A stretch of 64,000 nt of DNA from Isoptericola jiangsuensis (GTDB taxonomy: Bacteria > Actinomycetota > Actinomycetes > Actinomycetales > Cellulomonadaceae). The stretch is taken from the NCBI RefSeq assembly GCF_002563715.1, contig NZ_PDJJ01000001.1, forward strand, positions 248,001-312,000. Reading direction: 5' to 3'. Positions 60,977-64,000 of the stretch are shown piece after piece. Under the pieces are notes generated by a model. It did not search any database. It was not told the origin of the DNA and saw only the letters and a program-made list of their open reading frames with translations. The translations under genes and the position numbers were made by a program. How positions within the stretch are numbered: the stretch's first letter is position 1; each line of letters begins with the position of its first letter.

Positions 60977-61009
60977 CCGGGGCGGCGGTCACGAGGACCG
61001 CCGCCCCGG
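60977..61009 (-). terminator. 14-bp perfect hairpin between binding-protein and permease genes
   Basis: CCGGGGCGGCGGTC pairs with its exact complement around a 5-nt loop. Within the operon it is likely to be a partial terminator or a 3' stabiliser, giving more binding protein than permease. Confidence 0.7.
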
Positions 61010-61024
61010 CGTGGGGGAGGGACG

Positions 61025-61828
61025 TCACTGCGAGACGTCGTCGCCGAAGTACTTCTCGGACAGCTCGGTGAGGGTGCCGTCCGCGGCGAGGGTCTCCAGG
61101 GCGCCGGTGATCGCCTCGGCGAGGGCCGCGCGCTCCGGGGTGACGACGAACGCCGACTCGGAGGTCTCCTCGGTCTCCGCGGCGACCTTGATCGGCGCGT
61201 CCGGGTTCTCCTTGAGGTAGTCCAGCACCGTGAGGGAGTCGTTGATCGTCGAGTCGACGCGACCCTGCTCGAGCAGCGCGACGGCCTGCGCCCAGCCCTC
61301 GATCGGCTCGACGGTGGCGCCGGACTCCTCGGCGAGCTCGCGCCAGTTGCTCGTCAGCGACTGCGCGGCCGTCTTGCCGTCGAGGTCGGCGAAGCTGCTC
61401 ACCGAGTCGTCGCCCTGCGCCACGACGACGACGCCGCGGGACACGGTGTACGGCGTCGAGAACTTGTACTGCGCCTCGCGCTCCGGGTTGATGGACACCT
61501 GGTTGGCGATGGTGTCGAAGCGGCCGGCGTCGAGGCCCGCGAAGATCGCGTCCCACTGGGTCTCCGCGAACTCGATCTCCAGGCCCAGCTCGTCGGCGAC
61601 GGCCTCGGCGACCTCGACGTCGTAGCCGACGAGCTCGCCGGACGCGTCGTGGAACGTGAACGGGCGGTAGGTGCCCTCGGTGGCGACGGTGAGGACGCCG
61701 TCGTCGACGAGGCCGAGCCCGCTGCCGGCCTCCGACGCGGTGTCGTCCTCGGCGGACCCGCAGGCGGCCAGCGCCAGGGCGGTCACGGTGGCCGTCAGGG
61801 TCGCGATGAGGGCGCGCTGCTGTCGCAT
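61025..61828 (-). CDS. Polar amino-acid ABC substrate-binding lipoprotein
   Basis: 267 aa. Lipobox LALAAC, then the SBP_bac_3 fold: GVLTVATEGTYRPFTFHDAS, LVGYDVEVAEAVADELGLEIEF (in parts), ETQWDAIFAGLDAGRFD, SINPEREAQYKFSTPYTVSRG, GRVDSTINDSLTVLDYL. The pattern is closest to cystine/aspartate-type binding proteins (TcyK/FliY-like). First gene of the importer operon. A -10 TAGCGT on the minus strand (61949-61944) implies a leader of about 109 nt. Confidence 0.93.
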   Translation of the reverse strand: MRQQRALIATLTATVTALALAACGSAEDDTASEAGSGLGLVDDGVLTVATEGTYRPFTFHDASGELVGYDVEVAEAVADELGLEIEFAETQWDAIFAGLDAGRFDTIANQVSINPEREAQYKFSTPYTVSRGVVVVAQGDDSVSSFADLDGKTAAQSLTSNWRELAEESGATVEPIEGWAQAVALLEQGRVDSTINDSLTVLDYLKENPDAPIKVAAETEETSESAFVVTPERAALAEAITGALETLAADGTLTELSEKYFGDDVSQ

Positions 61829-62068
61829 GAGGGTGTCTCCTGTGTCGTGGCCGACGGCGGTTCTCGCCGGGGCGGGGAGGGCTGCGTCGTATCAGCCCGG
61901 TGCATGGGTGGCATCGAAGGTCTCGATGACACCGGGTGGCAACACGCTAGGGGCGCGGACGCATTCCCGCTGTGACCGAGCGCACCACGCCCCTGAGACC
62001 TGCGCCACCGGGTCCTCGCGTCCGCCCGCCCGGGACGACCGCCCCGCACCGTGGCTTACGGTGGCGCC
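61829..62068. other. 240-bp divergent intergenic region
   Basis: Holds the minus-strand leader of the amino-acid importer (from ~61937) and, at 62057-62062, the -10 TACGGT of the amidohydrolase. The importer leader contains CGGTG...CACCG, which can pair, but it does not match a riboswitch pattern I know. No gene is supported. Confidence 0.45.
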
Positions 62069-63622
62069 GTGACCGTCCTGATCGCCAACGCGCGCCCCGC
62101 CGGCCGCCCCGACCGGCCCGTCGACGTCCTCCTCGCGGGTGGCCGCGTCGCCGCCGTCGTCCCCGCCGGGACCGGCCACGAGGAGATCGCCCGCGCGTCC
62201 GCCGGCTGGGGCGACGGCGCCGCACCCGAACGGGTCGACGTCGACGGCCGCACCGTCGTCCCCGGCCTCTGGGACGCCCACACCCACCTCACCCAGTGGG
62301 CGATGGTGCGCCGCCGCCTCGACGTGTCCGCCGCGACCAGCCCCGCCCACGCCGCCGCCCTCGTCGGCGCCGCGCTCGTCGACCCCTCCCGGCACCCCGC
62401 CCCCGGCCGGCCCTTCGTCGGGTTCGGCTTCCGCTGGGCCACCTGGGCCGACGAGCCCACCGCCGCCGTGCTGGACTCCGTCGCCGGGGACGTCCCCGTC
62501 ATCCTGCTGTCCGGCGACCTCCACTCCGCGTGGGCGTCCACCGCCGGGCTGCGCCACCTCGGCATCGGCGAGCACCCCACCGGGCTGCTCCGCGAGGAGG
62601 AGTGGATGCCCGCCTCCCCGGCCTTCGTCACCGTCACCGACGACGTCGCCGACACCTACGTCGCGGAAGCCGCGCAGGCCGCCGCCGAACGCGGCGTCGT
62701 CGGCGTCGTCGACTTCGAGGTCGCCGACAACCTCACCGCCTGGCGCCGCCGCACCGAGGCCGGCTGGGACGGCCTGCGCGTCCGCGCCGGCGTCTGGGAG
62801 CAGCACCTGAACGCCGTCGTCGACGCCGGGCTCCGGCACGGCGACCCCCTCGCCCCCCACGCCGGCCCCGCCGCCGACCTCGTCACCCAGGGACCCCTCA
62901 AGGTCATCTCCGACGGCTCCCTCAACACCCTCACCGCCTACTGCTTCGACGAGTACGTCGGGCACACCGGCCCCGACGCGCACGGCGTCCTCAACGTCGC
63001 CACCGACCACCTCGTCCCCCTCATGGCCCGCGCCCACGCCGCCGGGCTGCGCTGCGCCATCCACGCCATCGGCGACCACGCCAACGCCCTCGCCCTCGAC
63101 GCGTTCGAGGCGTCCGGCGCCCGCGGGTCCGTCGAGCACGCCCAGCTGCTGCGCCCCGACGACGTCGCCCGGTTCGCCGCGCTCGGCGTCACCGCCAGCG
63201 TCCAGCCCGAGCACGCCATGGACGACCGCGACGCCACCGACGCCCTGTGGGCCGGACGCGGCGCCCGCACCTTCCCCCTGGCCGACCTCGCCGCCGCCGG
63301 CGTCACCCTCGCCTTCGGCTCCGACGCCCCCGTCGCCCCGCTCGACCCGTGGGCCGCGATCTCCGCCGCCGTCACCCGCGTCCGTGACGGCCGCCCCTCC
63401 TGGCACCCCGAGCAGCGGGTCGACGTCGCCGCGGCGCTCGCGGCGTCCACCGGCGGCCGGGGCACGACCCTGCGCGTCGGCGACCCGGCGGACGTCGCCG
63501 TGCTCGACGTCGACCCGCTCGCGCTGCCCACGACGGACGACGCCGAGCTCGCGCGGCGCCTGCGCGACCTGCCGGTGGCGGGCACCCTCGTCGCCGGGCG
63601 CTGGACGTACCGGGCGCTCTGA
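62069..63622 (+). CDS. YtcJ-type amidohydrolase
   Basis: 517 aa from the GTG at 62069, 6 nt after TACGGT. Metal-dependent hydrolase: N-terminal composite domain (TVLIANARPAGRPDRPVDVL), HxH in LWDAHTHLTQW, LKVISDGSLNTLTAY, CAIHAIGDHANALALDAFE, VEHAQLLRPDDV, FGSDAPVAPLDPWAAI, and the closing GDPADVAVLDVDPLAL. YtcJ relatives hydrolyse exocyclic amides and similar bonds. The true substrate is unknown. Confidence 0.92.
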   Translation: MTVLIANARPAGRPDRPVDVLLAGGRVAAVVPAGTGHEEIARASAGWGDGAAPERVDVDGRTVVPGLWDAHTHLTQWAMVRRRLDVSAATSPAHAAALVGAALVDPSRHPAPGRPFVGFGFRWATWADEPTAAVLDSVAGDVPVILLSGDLHSAWASTAGLRHLGIGEHPTGLLREEEWMPASPAFVTVTDDVADTYVAEAAQAAAERGVVGVVDFEVADNLTAWRRRTEAGWDGLRVRAGVWEQHLNAVVDAGLRHGDPLAPHAGPAADLVTQGPLKVISDGSLNTLTAYCFDEYVGHTGPDAHGVLNVATDHLVPLMARAHAAGLRCAIHAIGDHANALALDAFEASGARGSVEHAQLLRPDDVARFAALGVTASVQPEHAMDDRDATDALWAGRGARTFPLADLAAAGVTLAFGSDAPVAPLDPWAAISAAVTRVRDGRPSWHPEQRVDVAAALAASTGGRGTTLRVGDPADVAVLDVDPLALPTTDDAELARRLRDLPVAGTLVAGRWTYRAL

Positions 63623-63648
63623 GGCCCGTCCCGGAGCAGACTGCTGTG

Positions 63649-63978
63649 ATGGGGGTCGAGGAGGAGCTGCAGGCCCGGGTCGTTGCCGCCGAGGAGCGGG
63701 TCGCGCGGCACCGCGCGACCGTGGACGGCATCGTCGCCTCGGTGCGCTCGGAGAACGTCGACGACGAGCACGACCCGGAGGGCGCGACGCTCGCCTGGGA
63801 GCGGCAGCAGGCCGCCGCGCTGCTGGCGGACGCCGAGGCCGACCGCCGGGCCGCGCTCGACGCCCTCGACCGGCTGGCGGCGGGCACCTACGGGGTGTGC
63901 GAGGTGTGCGGGCGCCCGATCCCCGCCGCGCGGCTCGCGGTGCGCCCGTCCACGACCCGCTGCGTGGAGCACGCGTGA
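63649..63978 (+). CDS. DksA/TraR-type zinc-finger protein
   Basis: 109 aa if started at the ATG at 63649. Helical N-terminus (EEELQARVVAAEERVARHR, EGATLAWERQQAAALLADAEAD in parts), then LAAGTYGVCEVCGRPIPAARL and RPSTTRCVEHA. The zinc site reads C-x2-C...C-x2-H, with His where many relatives have Cys. The family modulates RNA polymerase or binds nucleic acid. The actinobacterial short forms are poorly studied. Confidence 0.87.
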   Translation: MGVEEELQARVVAAEERVARHRATVDGIVASVRSENVDDEHDPEGATLAWERQQAAALLADAEADRRAALDALDRLAAGTYGVCEVCGRPIPAARLAVRPSTTRCVEHA

Positions 63979-64000
63979 CGGGTCACGCGCCGACCTGCAT

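Noticed and set aside
61829-61940. SAM- or cysteine-type riboswitch in the leader of the amino-acid importer
   Set aside because: A CGGTG/CACCG pairing exists, but none of the conserved core blocks of known SAM riboswitches could be aligned.
1-64000. Prophage, integrative element or genomic island
   Set aside because: No integrase, transposase, terminase, tRNA end or composition shift was seen. The only A+T-rich patch of note is the vapBC operator.

Overview
The window is chromosomal DNA of a very G+C-rich actinomycete. Third codon positions are almost all G or C, GTG starts are frequent, many genes overlap by ATGA/GTGA, and many starts sit 6-7 nt after a TANNNT -10 box (leaderless transcription). 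The mix of families (MmyB-type XRE regulators, F420/deazaflavin-type nitroreductase, NhaA-DsbA fusion, LAxTG-type anchor, GlsB, FBP) suggests a Cellulomonadaceae/Promicromonosporaceae-like micrococcale. That placement is inference, because the window holds no rRNA. I found no tRNA, rRNA, CRISPR array, insertion sequence or prophage.

Layout. 1-3.6 kb: a DHA2-type MFS transporter reduced to its C-terminal half, its divergent MmyB-type regulator, then an FAD oxidoreductase / Cro-type regulator / DUF2975 operon. 3.7-10.4 kb: an LprG-like protein without a visible export signal, VKOR, a P2-type cation ATPase, a lipoprotein with a (Thr-Asp)19 tail coupled to a membrane protein, and a DUF2255 protein. 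10.5-11.6 kb: an HTH_42 protein.

11.7-18.8 kb is the most interesting block. It is a tightly coupled seven-gene ebo-type operon (eboC, eboA, eboB, eboE, an eboF-like phosphodiesterase and an extra TIM-barrel isomerase). In it, a myo-inositol-1-phosphate-synthase-like cyclase stands where classical ebo operons carry the dehydroquinate-synthase-like EboD. A ROK repressor (18.8-20.0 kb) lies between it and a second unit (20.4-24.8 kb). That unit encodes a secreted PQQ-type sugar dehydrogenase with PKD/CBM6/FIVAR-like modules and a secreted TIM-barrel isomerase. The promoters of the two units are alike in the -35 region, the -10 and the first ~16 transcribed bases, at identical spacing. This points to one ROK-controlled regulon for an unknown cyclitol or sugar-derived product.

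24.9-35.1 kb: a DUF4396 protein, arcD-arcA, a VapBC module, a NhaA-DsbA fusion, a DUF11-type surface protein ending in LAWTG, an FBP (EF-G-binding) gene preceded by a small well-initiated ORF, and GlsB. 35.2-41.5 kb: a TetR-controlled ABC exporter, a Cof-type HAD phosphatase and an OafA-SGNH acyltransferase. 41.5-46.2 kb: a response regulator / histidine kinase / TAXI solute-binding-protein operon without TRAP permeases, a small membrane protein and L-2-hydroxyglutarate oxidase. 46.3-52.5 kb: a CDF transporter, an orphan histidine kinase, a deazaflavin-type nitroreductase and a three-gene cassette that looks like a type VII (ESX/WXG) secretion-associated locus. 52.6-64 kb: small conserved genes, ribokinase, a TipAS-type MerR regulator with a textbook operator, a hydrolase with a 51-bp tandem duplication, an amino-acid ABC importer, an amidohydrolase and a DksA-type zinc-finger protein.

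Intergenic stretches hold several perfect hairpin terminators, a 57-bp palindromic element present twice with the same geometry, and an AGCATGCGGT repeat cluster. Function calls rest on reading motifs by eye. No database search was possible.
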